A stretch of DNA of 64,000 nucleotides from Phaseolus vulgaris. Taxonomy: Eukaryota; Streptophyta; Magnoliopsida; Fabales; Fabaceae. The notes under the pieces are model-generated. The model did no database searches, had not been told where the DNA came from, and was given only the letters and a program-made list of their open reading frames with translations. Position 1 is the first letter of the stretch. Every line of letters starts with the position of its first letter. Position numbers and translations under genes: made by a program. The DNA lies in NCBI RefSeq assembly GCF_000499845.2, contig NC_023757.2:5056118-5120117 (forward strand), given 5' to 3'. This document shows, one piece after another, positions 44,501-54,719 of this stretch.

Positions 44501-47500
44501 TTTTATCTCACCAAACTTTTGGCTTGGGCAACAGTAATTCAAACACCTGAACATACTCCTCTGCTCGTCTAGTTTGCTCTAGGGAAGCTAACCTTATATA
44601 GTTCGTCCCACTCTCTTGTTCTTCAAATCTCCTCATCAATGCTTCAAAAAAATATTTCCAAGATGGATTCTTGGATATTTTGTCTCCATTTCTGAAGACC
44701 AATGCAATGCATTTCACAAATGCTGATAAAAGCAAACTTCAATTTCTTGGAAGGTTTAACTTGTACCATGGAAAACATTTCAGCACATGCCAACCACCCT
44801 AATGGATCTTTTCCTTCTAAAGTGGGTAATTCCACTTTCTTGATCCAAGAATTTTAGTCCATCCTCTCTTCTTCTTTTGATTCACCAGTATGTACTTCAC
44901 TCTCCAAGTCCCTCCCATTTTTGTGTACCCACTTATCTCCAACAATTGAAAGAGTCTTCTATTCATTCATCTGGAACAAAAGATTCTTGATATACTCGAT
45001 ATTTGTCTTCAACTCACCCTGTTTTGTCCCTTGCTTATTCATTGCTTTTCCCAAGATTCCTACTCCATTCTCCATTGTGACATAGGATCCAGCAGGTCAG
45101 ACCAATTTGTTAGGACTCTCTCCAAGATTGCCAAACTGCAGCTAGAAAAATAAGTACTCCTCCTTTTCTCTAAAGCAGATCACTTTAATACCTCTTTATT
45201 CTCCAAGTATCAAGAATTAAAAAAGAATAAAGCAAACAACTTTACCCCAAAAGAAGCACTCTCCTTCTCTACACTGGAATCTCGAATTTACAGCCATAAT
45301 TTCCTACCCTCTTCCTGTTGAAACCCGGGCACTATATTGTAAATAGAGCAGTTCTTAACTGCTTTCCCTAGAGTAGTTAGTTAGATTGTGTACAGTTGTC
45401 ATTAGGACAACTCTTGTAAATAGATTTCTATAACAACTGTCATTAACAACTGTTATAAATAGAGCAGTTGCACATTCTGCTTTTCAGATGGAGTGCTTAA
45501 TGATTCTTATGGCTGATTCGAACCCTAATCTATCTTATCAAAGATAACAACAGCGTTTTTTTTCAAACTACATCGATTTTACGAATATTTTTCCTTGGTT
45601 TTGAAAATGAATGTAAAAAAGATTCATAATCAAGACAAAAACCATTGTAGCTGCATTTTTTGCTGAACACATTTTTTGTTTTGAAAATTGCATTTTAAAA
45701 CCAGAAACACAACCATCCAAACCTGTCTGAAGGTTTTGGTGACCAGGATTCCCATATCTAACAGGGTCTCCTAACTTGAAGTATCTAGGCAGTAGAAAGA
45801 AATCTAACAGGACAGGTCATGTACAATGACACCACTAATACTGTATTGAAATTAAAGGATTTGAACAAAATAGAAGGGTGAATGGACTCAAATTAACAGG
45901 AGTTTAAATTAGTTTGATGTATTATAATCCCATAAAAAATATAAAGCACTGGTCCCTATTTATAGTAGTAGCACTAGACTTAAAAATTAAAAATCAAGAA
46001 ACCACTCCAGAAGATCATCTAAGAAACTATAAATTATTCTAAAAGATACAATGTAGGCCAGTTATTTTTTATATTCCAACTACTTCGATCTCAGTTTCAG
46101 TTCATCATCTGCTGACCATAACTAGTGACAAAATAACAACCAAATGGTGTATGTAGTTCAACATAAAAGAAAATATCTGAGTTATCAGAGTTGGAAAAAA
46201 TGAACAAATTTTGGGTCAAGAAGAAAGTATTGCACATGCTAACAATGTTGAACCTTAATAATTTTAGCTATACATACTTGCATGTAACTGTTGGTATAAC
46301 ACCGAAAGCTATCATCAAACACAATATAGCTTTGAATGTTGGCAATCCTGAAAAGCAGAAAAGATAAATAAAAATCCAATTACATATCCAAAACATCAAC
46401 TTTATATAAACCAACAATCCTTACTACAATAAGCTATACTGGACAAGCAAATGGAACCCACTTTTTGCTATTTGAACCAGACAACCTTAACTTTATTACT
46501 CCATATTTATTAGACATACGCAAAATGAATAGATATAATCGTGATTGACTAGCTTCTTATCATGTCATTTTCAATTGATATGTTTGTAGTATTAATCAAA
46601 AAGTCCACTTTATTTTCAATTTTGTTTCTTGTTTCTAAGAATTTGTAGAGGAGATGGAGAAACAAGATTTTGTTGTTTTCACCAATTCTTTAGCAATTCC
46701 ATGAAAGTAGAAAACAGAGTGAAAATAACATGTCATCAACTAAATTATGACCCTACAAGTGTCATCATCTCTTTTTAAGAAATTAAAACTATAAACTAAA
46801 TATTATAAATACTATTTTTCATATTCTAGAACCATCCTATAAAATCTTTAAACCATTTTCTTTTTCTTCTTCGAAATGTCTCTAGGCACATTGTATCGAT
46901 ATCAGATATGATGCGTATCCAATGGAGTGATATGTTTATTTTGAAAGTAACAGGATATTATATGTGACATATATGTATTTAAAAATGTAAAAAAGAAATC
47001 CTAAAACATAATAAATATGTAATTGCAATTGTGTGGATCCAAATTAAAATCACATTTCTTATTTTCAAAATAAAAAATCATAAATTATTGTCATCTTAAG
47101 AGTATTATGCTTCATAGATTACATACTTCATTGATGATCATCAGTAAAGTATCCCAGAGTAGTGGATATGGATACGTGTAGGATACGGATACATGACATA
47201 AATAAAAGTATCGGTGCATCATATCTACCAATATATTCACAATATGATCTTAGTTATAACATAGATTCTCACTACTTGAGAAAATGAAAGATGCCCGAAA
47301 AAATTAATGAGAATTGAGGACTTCAACTAAAGAGTGAAAAAAATTGGCCATCCAGACTACACATTGAAGAACATAATATGATAGCAAAGAACTTACCCTC
47401 TTAAAACCAAAAACTAGATCCATTAACGGTATATCAACAATAATAAATTCAATATAGCATATTTAAAGAGTCTAGTTAGGCCAATGCAAATGATTTATGC

Positions 47501-50500
47501 ACTTTGGAAAATATGTTCATTATGCCTATTTACCCTAATCCCAAGCTTATAACACAAGTAAGCATATGAGCTGACAAGGACATCTTGCCATCTGGTAACC
47601 AGTATGCAAAATTATAAGTTTGACTGAAAATGAGACCATATTGCAGTAAATTTAAAATTGTTTCATGTAAAAGACAATCAAATGTATATAGAGTTCTCTG
47701 CAAATGCATGAAAAGCCTTCAGCAAAGGAAATACCAAAAATACATTTTAGACGTTACATATTATGAAACTTGGAACAGGTACAACAACTACCACAAATAG
47801 CAACAGACAAAACCTTTTGGTTCAAAACAGAAAGAACACTATATAATGAAGGATATCTTACCCTCAAGATAAGGAAGCCAACTTAAAAATGGCAAAGACT
47901 TTCTAAATGGCTGAGCCCACCACTCAGCACCTGTATGATAAAATAAGAATAACAAATAATAATAATAATAACAACATGCAAGGATTCTTATCAAAGTTAG
48001 TAGCTGTGTGTAAACACAACAAAAGTCATACCCACGATAGCAGTGAAAAAGTGAGCCATGTATATTATCATAAGACCCTCGGTAGGCCCATTTATAACGG
48101 GAAGTATAAGTGTATTGGTGAAATAGCTGCATCCAAAAACAACATTTAAAAGAAATCAATATTCCTAGTCTGTCCAATAGCATATATGCAATATGGTATT
48201 AAAATATATAATCATGCCAAATTTACAAATTTGTGATTTTACATTACAAAACAACATATATGCAATATGGTATTGAAATAGCTGCATCCAAAACAACATG
48301 TAAAAGAAATCAATATTCCTAGTCTGTCCAATAGCATATATGCATGCAATATGGTATTAAAATATATAATCATGCCAAATTTCCAAATTTGTGATTTTAC
48401 ATTACAAAACAACATATATGCAATATGGTATTGAAATAGCTGCATCCAAAACAACATTTAAAAGAAATCAATATTCCTAGTCTGTCCAATAGCATATATG
48501 CAATATGGTATTAAAATATATAATCATGCCAAATTTCCAAATTTGTGATTTTACATTACACAAGGAATGATGACAGCTTAAGTATAAGAAATCTTTCATT
48601 ATAATACAAGAATACAAACAGGACATCGCAAAATATAATAATATTATATAACATATCATCTATCATATATTAATTGAACATGATAACTTACTGCTCCCAG
48701 GTTGCACCATAAAATGTAATTGCAGATATTAACCACCACCAGAAAGTACCTCTTCCACACATGGCTGTGCTCCCAAAAGCCAATGCTTCAAACTGAAAAC
48801 AAGTTATCATATATGACAGTCTTTAATCTCTTCCAATCACTTAAGAGTAATAGCCAAAATTAAAAGAGACATACTGTACAAGCAAGTGCATCACATCCTG
48901 CAAAAAAAGTTGAAAATATCTTCATTAATAACAAACAGGTAAGCATAATGAAAAACAATAGAGTGAAAATCACCATGATCAAAGAGCTCCCCCAATGGGC
49001 TTGAGGAATTTGTACGTCTAGCTTGCTTCCCATCAACAGCATCAAATGTCTAGAGCGCAACACACACACACAAACATATAAGAAAACAATAAATAAAATA
49101 ACTATAGCAAATAATGGAAACTTGGCCATGTAGTGAAGATCTTCCATGGATAAACCATATGAATTTGCTTAGCTGTCATGCCTTAGAGAAACATAACGAG
49201 AGAAAATTTTATTAATTGTTCAACAACCAATGAAATGAATATTACAAGTATTTATAAGTGCTAGTACAACAACCAATGAAATGAATATTACAAGTATTTA
49301 TAAGTGCTCATGAAACAACTAAACATAGTAGGATGATATAAGTAATCAGGAAGGCAATGTGGAAAACATTATAAAAAAAAAAAAAAGAGTTCCAGTATTG
49401 ATTGCTTCTTTGGGAAATTTCACTGCAATATGAAACAGAATGTTAGATGTAAACATCTTTCAAAGTCAAGGGTCAAAAATTCAATAATATCTTGATATAA
49501 AAGGCATGAATTCAACCATGAGAGCACTTAAAAGATTCAGTAATTCAAATCATTTAGACTCGTGAAACAACACCATTATAATCAAGATTCAGGTTAGAAA
49601 ATATTATGCGCTTCAAATGAGATCACAATTCAAGGCAACTGATTACCACATAAGTCAAATTTATCTCAGTTGGTTTGCCTGCCATCAAGGCAGAAAAACA
49701 GGGATACCCATTATAGAGATTGAAACTAAAGTCAGAGAGACTGAGAAGTTGAGGAGTTGGCAAGTACTGCACTACAAGTATTTAATCCTACCTGGTATAA
49801 AAACAGAAGTAGTCCATGAGCAAAATGAACCCATCTTGGAGGAGGTGAGTCCAAATGTGGGGAGTATATCTGAAAAATAAATAAATAAAATTTATGTATA
49901 ATGTATCTAGAAATTTACTGTTTCAATACAGTTTACACAAAATTGCCTACCTTAACCATGTAAAGAACAATTCCACAAAAGAAATTATCAATAATGCATG
50001 AAACTAACTAACAATCTTAAATACGCTTCATTTTCATAAACTTGTTTTCAAAATTGCAAATTTCATTCTATCATTTGACAAAATGACAAAAATAAAGTGA
50101 AGCATTGGGAAGCTATAACTACTGTGACTTTAATTTTGGAAGTAGGAAGAATAATTGACCCAAGTTCCACTTACATAACCAAGCAATGCAGACACTAGTA
50201 AGAACATAAATCCCATAAGAGTTATCTGCAATCAAGAAATTTATGATTCATCAGTGCCAATTAGAATGCTTAAGATAACAGTAGAAACAATAGGTGACAC
50301 TACAATAAGAAAGGAGGTAAAGTGGTACCATGTTTGGACTGCGAAGATTTGAAGAATGCCAATACATACATCAGGATAAATAAAACAAAGGTATGAGTTA
50401 GTGTATTCAGAACTCAAAAACTAAAATTACAACAAACATATATTTCAATCAGAAATTTCAAACAAATTCTTGTGAGGGCTGTATAAGAAATTTTAAGAGA

Positions 50501-50797
50501 AGAAAAGCAAATAAAACAGACATACATATACGAACCAAAACTAAATTACAAACATAAAAAAAAAGATTGAGAAGATATCCTAAGGATAGGGTTAACTTTG
50601 TGCATATCACTCAAATTAAACTGACAATGAAGTCAAAATTCAAATGATAAAAGTACTCACGGCATCCATAGGGGAAAAAAATTAACAAAGCGAGTCCAAA
50701 AGGGTTGCAGTACATATTTGGCCACGTAGGAATGATCTACTCCACTATATTTATATCTGTGCAGAGCTGCAACACCGTGAGACCCGATATAACCCAT
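35530..50797 (-). CDS. AAPT1: Aminoalcoholphosphotransferase (choline/ethanolamine phosphotransferase)
   Basis: Transfers phosphocholine or phosphoethanolamine from the CDP-alcohol to diacylglycerol, the last step of PC/PE synthesis in the ER (family knowledge). Eighteen exons join to 389 codons plus stop: 50661-50797, 50329-50338, 50175-50225, 49792-49869, 48974-49049, 48875-48897, 48692-48792, 48032-48126, 47862-47930, 46278-46347, 43201-43264, 43086-43126, 42889-42973, 37970-38032, 36746-36804, 36593-36645, 35769-35841, 35530-35551. All introns are GT-AG. The CDP-alcohol phosphotransferase signature is complete: D98-G99, A102-R103, G112, D116, D120. Hydrophobic segments follow ([30 protein letters not shown] and others), as in multi-pass family members. 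The C-terminus ends RITRKEA. The length agrees with remembered soybean AAPT1. The start is the only ATG in exon 1, reading [19 protein letters not shown]. The gene is spread over 15 kb by repeats in its introns. Confidence 0.94.
38185..38390 (+). repeat. 5' LTR of the Copia relic
   Basis: Aligns with 40800-41002. The left edge is defined by the last shared bases before taaatagggg. Confidence 0.78.
38540..39680 (+). pseudogene. Duplicated gag segment of the Copia relic
   Basis: A segment starting ttccaaatgtggtgggtcc occurs at about 38547 and again at about 39339. Each copy continues to a stretch reading NYMFYS-type residues and EIWDDLNN-like residues (aggatgacctaaataaca at 39240 and 39585). 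This resembles the UBN2-type gag of plant Copia elements. The first copy is split by the MITE at 38731-39181. Neither copy is open. Confidence 0.65.
38731..39181. mobile_element. MITE (451 bp) with 8-bp target duplication, hAT-like
   Basis: Flanked by a perfect duplication ttccacag (38723-38730 and 39182-39189). The termini are inverted: catagtagttag at the left, and the reverse complement of the right end reads catggtagtagaa. Near both ends is a gattcacgata motif. The interior is rich in self-complementary gatacgtatcgtac-like sequence and a TA run. It has no coding capacity. The uninterrupted second gag copy (39339-39680) confirms the empty site. Confidence 0.85.
40800..41002 (+). repeat. 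3' LTR of the Copia relic
   Basis: Begins just after the gagggggag polypurine tract and ends near tctaattatta, where similarity to the left LTR stops. Confidence 0.8.
41070..42165 (+). mobile_element. LINE 3' fragment with RNase H domain, in AAPT intron 13
   Basis: Starts in the C-terminal zinc region of ORF2 (frames giving CEQER-like and [18 protein letters not shown] residues near 41150-41210). It continues to a plant LINE-type RNase H ([10 protein letters not shown] near 41521-41550, then [20 protein letters not shown] and [20 protein letters not shown]). A 3' UTR-like tail with gatcccccca follows, ending in an A run near 42165. Frames shift and stop several times. It lies only about 70 bp right of the Copia relic and belongs to a different LINE subfamily from the one at 1-5160, which lacks this RNase H. 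Confidence 0.72.
43636..45320 (-). mobile_element. Internally deleted Ty3-gypsy relic in an AAPT intron
   Basis: On the minus strand there is a gag segment at 44835-44508 ([50 protein letters not shown]). An aspartic protease scrap follows at about 44015-43905 ([22 protein letters not shown], active site DTGA at 43938-43949). An integrase C-terminal scrap comes last, near 43860-43640 ([11 protein letters not shown]). RT and RNase H are missing. An LTR-like end begins tgttaggac at 45109, preceded by a primer-site-like ggtcagaccaatt. Frames are broken. No matching 3' LTR was found on the low-coordinate side. Confidence 0.75.
45325..45490. repeat. LTR-like fragment, family unknown
   Basis: Contains repeated taaatagagcagtt and aacaactgt motifs with a TATA-like ttataaatagagcag. 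It looks like the promoter part of an LTR abutting the gypsy relic, but no partner copy is present in the window. Confidence 0.35.
46902..47228. mobile_element. Candidate MITE-like repeat in an AAPT intron
   Basis: About 330 bp bounded by agatatgatgc on the left and its inverse gcatcatatct on the right, with gtatcc / ggatac motifs inside both ends. No clear target duplication and no coding frame. Confidence 0.35.
48120..48558. repeat. Tandem repeat, unit about 155-158 bp, nearly three copies, covering an AAPT splice acceptor
   Basis: aaatagctgcatccaaaa occurs at 48121, 48276 and 48434, each followed by aagaaatcaatattcctagt, a cataatatgg-type stretch and gtgattttacattaca. The first copy contains the genuine acceptor of AAPT exon 8 (48126/48127 boundary). 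The other two sit in the intron upstream in transcription. The copies are nearly identical, so the expansion is recent. Confidence 0.9.
49221..49311. repeat. Tandem duplication, unit 46 bp, two copies
   Basis: caacaaccaatgaaatgaat starts at 49221 and 49267 and continues identically through tacaagtatttataagtgct. It lies in an AAPT intron. Confidence 0.88.
50329..50338 (-). other. AAPT1: AAPT microexon (10 bp)
   Basis: tccaaacatg on the minus strand, with a cttcgcag acceptor and a gtacc donor. It is required to join exon 1 (ending ...TGG ATG CC) to exon 3 (ATA ACT ...) in frame, giving WMPPNMITL as in the family. Without it exon 1 runs directly into a stop. Confidence 0.88.
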
Positions 50798-50849
50798 CGT
50801 TCTCTTATAGAAGTCCAAAATAAGCTTTAAGATAAGCTAAGCCTCAACA

Positions 50850-51549
50850 CAACCTGAGAGAAGATTGAATTTGAAGATCACAAAATCAACTTGAACAAAT
50901 TTGAAAGGAAATCCAAAATGCAAAGTAATTGACTGACAAGAAAAGGCCAAAATTCTAAAATTATTTTATACTGAAATAATGAGAGATGCCTAAATCAAAC
51001 ACATTCGTGAGTATGTGGAAAAAATTTATTTTCATATTTGACATTCCCTGATTAGTTAATCCCAAATTTTGGAAGAAAATAAGGGTTCCTTACATTTTGA
51101 ACTTCTATTAGTGGCCTTATTCATAAAATAAAGTTGAGATTAAAAAACATCCTAATTTAATTGAATGACTTCTTCTTTTTTTCCTTAACGTATTCCCTGA
51201 ATAAAGTTGAAAACAGCATAGAATAGAAATACAAATCCAATTTGCATTAATTTTATATAAACCTTAAAACCCCGGCAAATGATTTATTGATAAGTTATTG
51301 ATTTAGTAATTAAATCTTCTTGCATTCCCCCTTTTTTACAATTCCACTTACATCCCTTCTTACATTCATTTCCCATTACATAAAAGTATGAAAATGGGAA
51401 AAAAAATACAAAAGATACCTGTAAAATTCAATGAAAGAAGCAAAATAAAAGCGAAAAAATAAACAGTACTTAGCGCAATATTTGAAACAAAGAGCTTAAA
51501 CTATAATCATCTTAGAAAACCAAGTTCTGATTACTTATTCAGGCTAGTA
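50850..51549. other. Presumed AAPT 5' UTR intron sequence, featureless
   Basis: AT-rich with no repeat or coding frame recognised. It falls within the inferred 5' UTR intron. Confidence 0.35.
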
Positions 51550-51995
51550 CCAATGGTTATCAAACTCTAACGTTAAGCCGCAAAATCCGACCGAGTTCAA
51601 GAGCCTATTAATGGGACACGAGTTCACTGTAGACTCAGTTTTTTAGTAATACTTGGACTAGACTCGGACAAACTCTGTACAATCGGTACAAACTCGCGAG
51701 TTAGAGGCCGAGTGAACGAGTTTTCAAGAAAAGCCCAAAACGACCCACACATGGGTCGTTTCGCTTACTGTCTAGATGTAGGGTTCTCTTCTCGATTCAT
51801 ACCTGGACCTGCTGCCTTTGTTTTTTATTTGCGTTCGGTGTCGTCTTGTGGTGTCTCGCCGTCGTCTCGTGGTGCCTCGCCGTCGTCTTGTGGTGTCTCG
51901 CCGTCGTCTCGCGGTGCTCGCCTTGACTCGAATCGCGTCGGATCGTGTCGCGTCACCTTGCCTCAACCTCGCAATTGCCTTCTGCTTTTGTTTTC
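51550..51995. repeat. GC-rich island with a 21-bp minisatellite
   Basis: tcgtcttgtggtgtctcgcc repeats at 51841, 51862, 51883 and 51904 (21-bp period, about four copies, alternating tt/tc variants). It is preceded by actcg/gagtt-rich sequence at 51560-51720 with inverted motifs (aactcgcgagtt near 51687). The GC content contrasts sharply with the flanks. It may be part of a transposon; ends not found. Confidence 0.65.
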
Positions 51996-53062
51996 AAATA
52001 GGTTCTGCTGTTTGGGTGCGTTCTGCGAATTTGAAGTAAAAGTTTTTATTTGGGGTTGGGGTTATTTTAACAATCTAATAAAAAAAATTAATGAAGTGAT
52101 TTAAATGATAATTTCAGTTTATTTTACAGTTCTATATTTATATATATAATGTTATTTTTAGATATTAAATTTTTTAAAACATATAATTAGTTTTTTAAGA
52201 TAATGAAATTTTAATAGATTTTGTAATTTAGACATAGGTTAATTGTGGGATTAATGTTATTTATGTTTGGTAAATTAAAAATAAAAGTGAAAATAAATTA
52301 TGAAAATTTAAAATTAAGTAAAAAAAAATATTATTGAATACACATAGATAAGATTTTAAACAAAGAGGTCATCTACTTTGAATTTCCTTTCCATATTATA
52401 ACCACATAAAAATTATTAAACTCGTAAAAGTAAGGAAAATGTCACTTAAATAAAAATGTCAATGCAAAAAAGTAGAGTTTTGATGAGAGCTAAAGTTGTT
52501 ATAATCATCGACTATGTAAGACATACGCTAACACTGATATAAATACGAAAATACGTATAATTTTTAGAAGATAGGATAGGAGAACATATATCTATATATT
52601 ATATATTTATAAATTATATAAATTGATAATAAAGATTTATCTGTACAGGTATGTTTCAATTTTTTTAGCAGAAAGATGTTTTTATTACTTGTTCAAAAAG
52701 ATTTGTTCCTTATTTTTATAATTATACTAAAAATTTATAATAACTGAGTTTTTAGAAAATTAATGTATTTATCCTTTTTAAGATTATGTTAGAACGGTTG
52801 TCAGAAATTCAACAATTATATTTTGAATTTGACACTTCACTAATACGTGTTGTACGAGTGTCGGTGTCCAATACGTGTCCGTTAGACACGTCATTTAAGA
52901 AGAGTGTTCAGATCTCAGATGACTCACAAAATCCATACAAATTACTCATTTGAGTAATCAAAAACTAAAATTACCCTATTTTGAAGAAATCCCCATATAT
53001 ATATATATATTTATATTGTTTGTGCTATCATAACCATAAGAAAACCAAGTTCTGATTATTTA

Positions 53063-53192
53063 TTCACACAGCTAAAAAAGAGTTCACACTAAATTATAAA
53101 AAAAAAAGCCTAAATCTTTCAGTTCACACAGCTAAAAAAGAGTTCACACTAAATTATAAAAAAAAAAAGCCTAAATCTCTCAGTTCACACAA
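53063..53192. repeat. Tandem repeat, unit 60-61 bp, two full copies plus a partial
   Basis: ttcacacagctaaaaaagag starts at 53063 and 53123, with a third partial start (ttcacacaac) at 53184. The copies contain an A run of slightly different length. Confidence 0.88.
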
Positions 53193-53517
53193 CCCAATGA
53201 TTCTCTTTTCTTTCAAAAGCCTAAACCTACTACCTTCAAAGTAAAAGTGCCCACCAAAAGCAATACACTCACAACAACACCAAATTGCATGATCTAAACA
53301 AACCATCCAACTTTCTCAAAAGCAAAAACAAAAATACAAAGTAAAATGTTCAAAGTCACAGCAACTAGACAACACAAATACAGGATCCAAGCCTAAACCT
53401 CAAAAGCTTAGGCTGAAACCCAATTGTGTTATAACCTCACATGAAAGCTAAAACCCAAAATCTGCATATAAGATTCAAGAACACTGTCAAGAGCGAGATC
53501 AAAAAGGAAACTTTAAC

Positions 53518-53740
53518 CTGATCCAAAAGGTAAAAGCATACAATGATACCCATTTAAAGAATCTCAATAGCAAATGATTTGTTAAACATTGGGGGATTTG
53601 CAAATGAACAAAATGAAGAATGAAAGGGGTGGCTCAAAAGAAAACTGATCTGAGAAAAGAAATGAGAAGGGAAAAACTTTTTCTAAACACATGGAATCAT
53701 TGAAGATTGTTTCTTCCTGCACCTCCATAAGTTCTTCTGT
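53518..53740 (-). other. AAPT1: Probable AAPT 5' UTR exon
   Basis: On the minus strand a pyrimidine-rich, leader-like sequence (ttttcccttctcatttc, then cattcttcattttgttc) ends at a good donor, ggatcag followed by gttaaag (about 53518). An acceptor-like ctataag precedes the AAPT start codon by a few bases near 50803. This suggests a 5' UTR intron of about 2.7 kb. It is inference only; no transcript is available. Confidence 0.4.
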
Positions 53741-53800
53741 CACTCATACACAACGTGAAAATATCTTTTTAACTTTCTTGTGTCATCCCATAGAGTAGCT

Positions 53801-53990
53801 TCCGGATTATGTAATCCGGACACGCATTTGAAAAAAGACTTATGGATTATGTAATCCAGAAGATAAAAAAGACTTCCAGATTACATAATCCGGAAACTAA
53901 TCATGCATATGAAAAAAGGCTTCCGAGTTATATAATTCGGATGCTAATTACGAATTAAAAAAAAAAAACTTCTGGATTACGTAATCTGAA
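53801..53990. repeat. Five spaced copies of a 20-bp near-palindrome (TCCGGATTAYRTAATCCGGA type)
   Basis: tccggattatgtaatccgga at 53801-53820, with variants at 53841-53860, 53875-53894, 53922-53941 and 53971-53990, separated by 14-29 bp A-rich spacers. Each copy is almost its own reverse complement. The cluster lies just upstream of the inferred AAPT transcription start. Confidence 0.85.
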
Positions 53991-54393
53991 ATATTATTGA
54001 AGGGTATTTTTAGAAATATGAAAATTTATGGAGGCAAGAGAAGAATATATGAAGGTGCATTGTTTGGTTTCATACCGTATATTTTTCCAAACATTGTTTT
54101 GTCTGTTCGCATACCTGTTTACATTTTTTATTCCTAACTTTTGTATTTTTTACAATTTAGACGTGAGATGCTTGTTTTAACTTTCAAAGGAATCAAGTAT
54201 AAAGTGTAAATATATTAAAAAAAACAGTATTCTTTTAATTTTAGAAAAGATATATTCCCTTTTTTATTTTATAATTTAGAAAAGTTATATTCTGATGTAA
54301 CTTTAGGAATGTATTATTTAATTCTATCTAACTTTTTTTACTTTTAATTATTTAAAATTTAAAACATTTATGAGAATATTAAAAGTCAACGGA

Positions 54394-54394
<1 letters not shown>

Positions 54395-54442
<48 letters not shown>
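54395..54442. repeat. (TA)n microsatellite
   Basis: Uninterrupted alternating ta for 48 bases. Confidence 0.95.
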
Positions 54443-54443
<1 letters not shown>

Positions 54444-54719
54444 CTACAGTTATAACATGAACCAACACATTTCCTCACTCTTTACTGAAATTTCACTTAA
54501 AAAGGAATTATGCTTAAACTTTAATAATATCTCCAAAGAAACTATTGATATACTAACAACTCAAATATATCTCATAATAACAATTAATTATAACTGAATG
54601 ATTATATTTATTGGAACTTAAAATCCTATAAATACACATTGATTTTATAAGAAATACTCCTTAATTTTATCATTTAATACTTGATATTTTATATAATAAT
54701 TAATATTTTATATAATTCT

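Noticed and set aside
48239..48659. Small minus-strand frames with similar proteins
   Set aside because: They repeat because of the 155-158 bp tandem duplication in an AAPT intron.
51712..52104. 130-codon protein with Ser/Gly repeats
   Set aside because: The frame is a by-product of the 21-bp minisatellite, and all three frames of that segment stay open; no family resemblance.
52500..52910. MITE suggested by acacttcactaatacgtg and nearby inverse motifs
   Set aside because: Inverted ends could not be paired and no target duplication was seen; left as an unassigned dispersed-repeat fragment.
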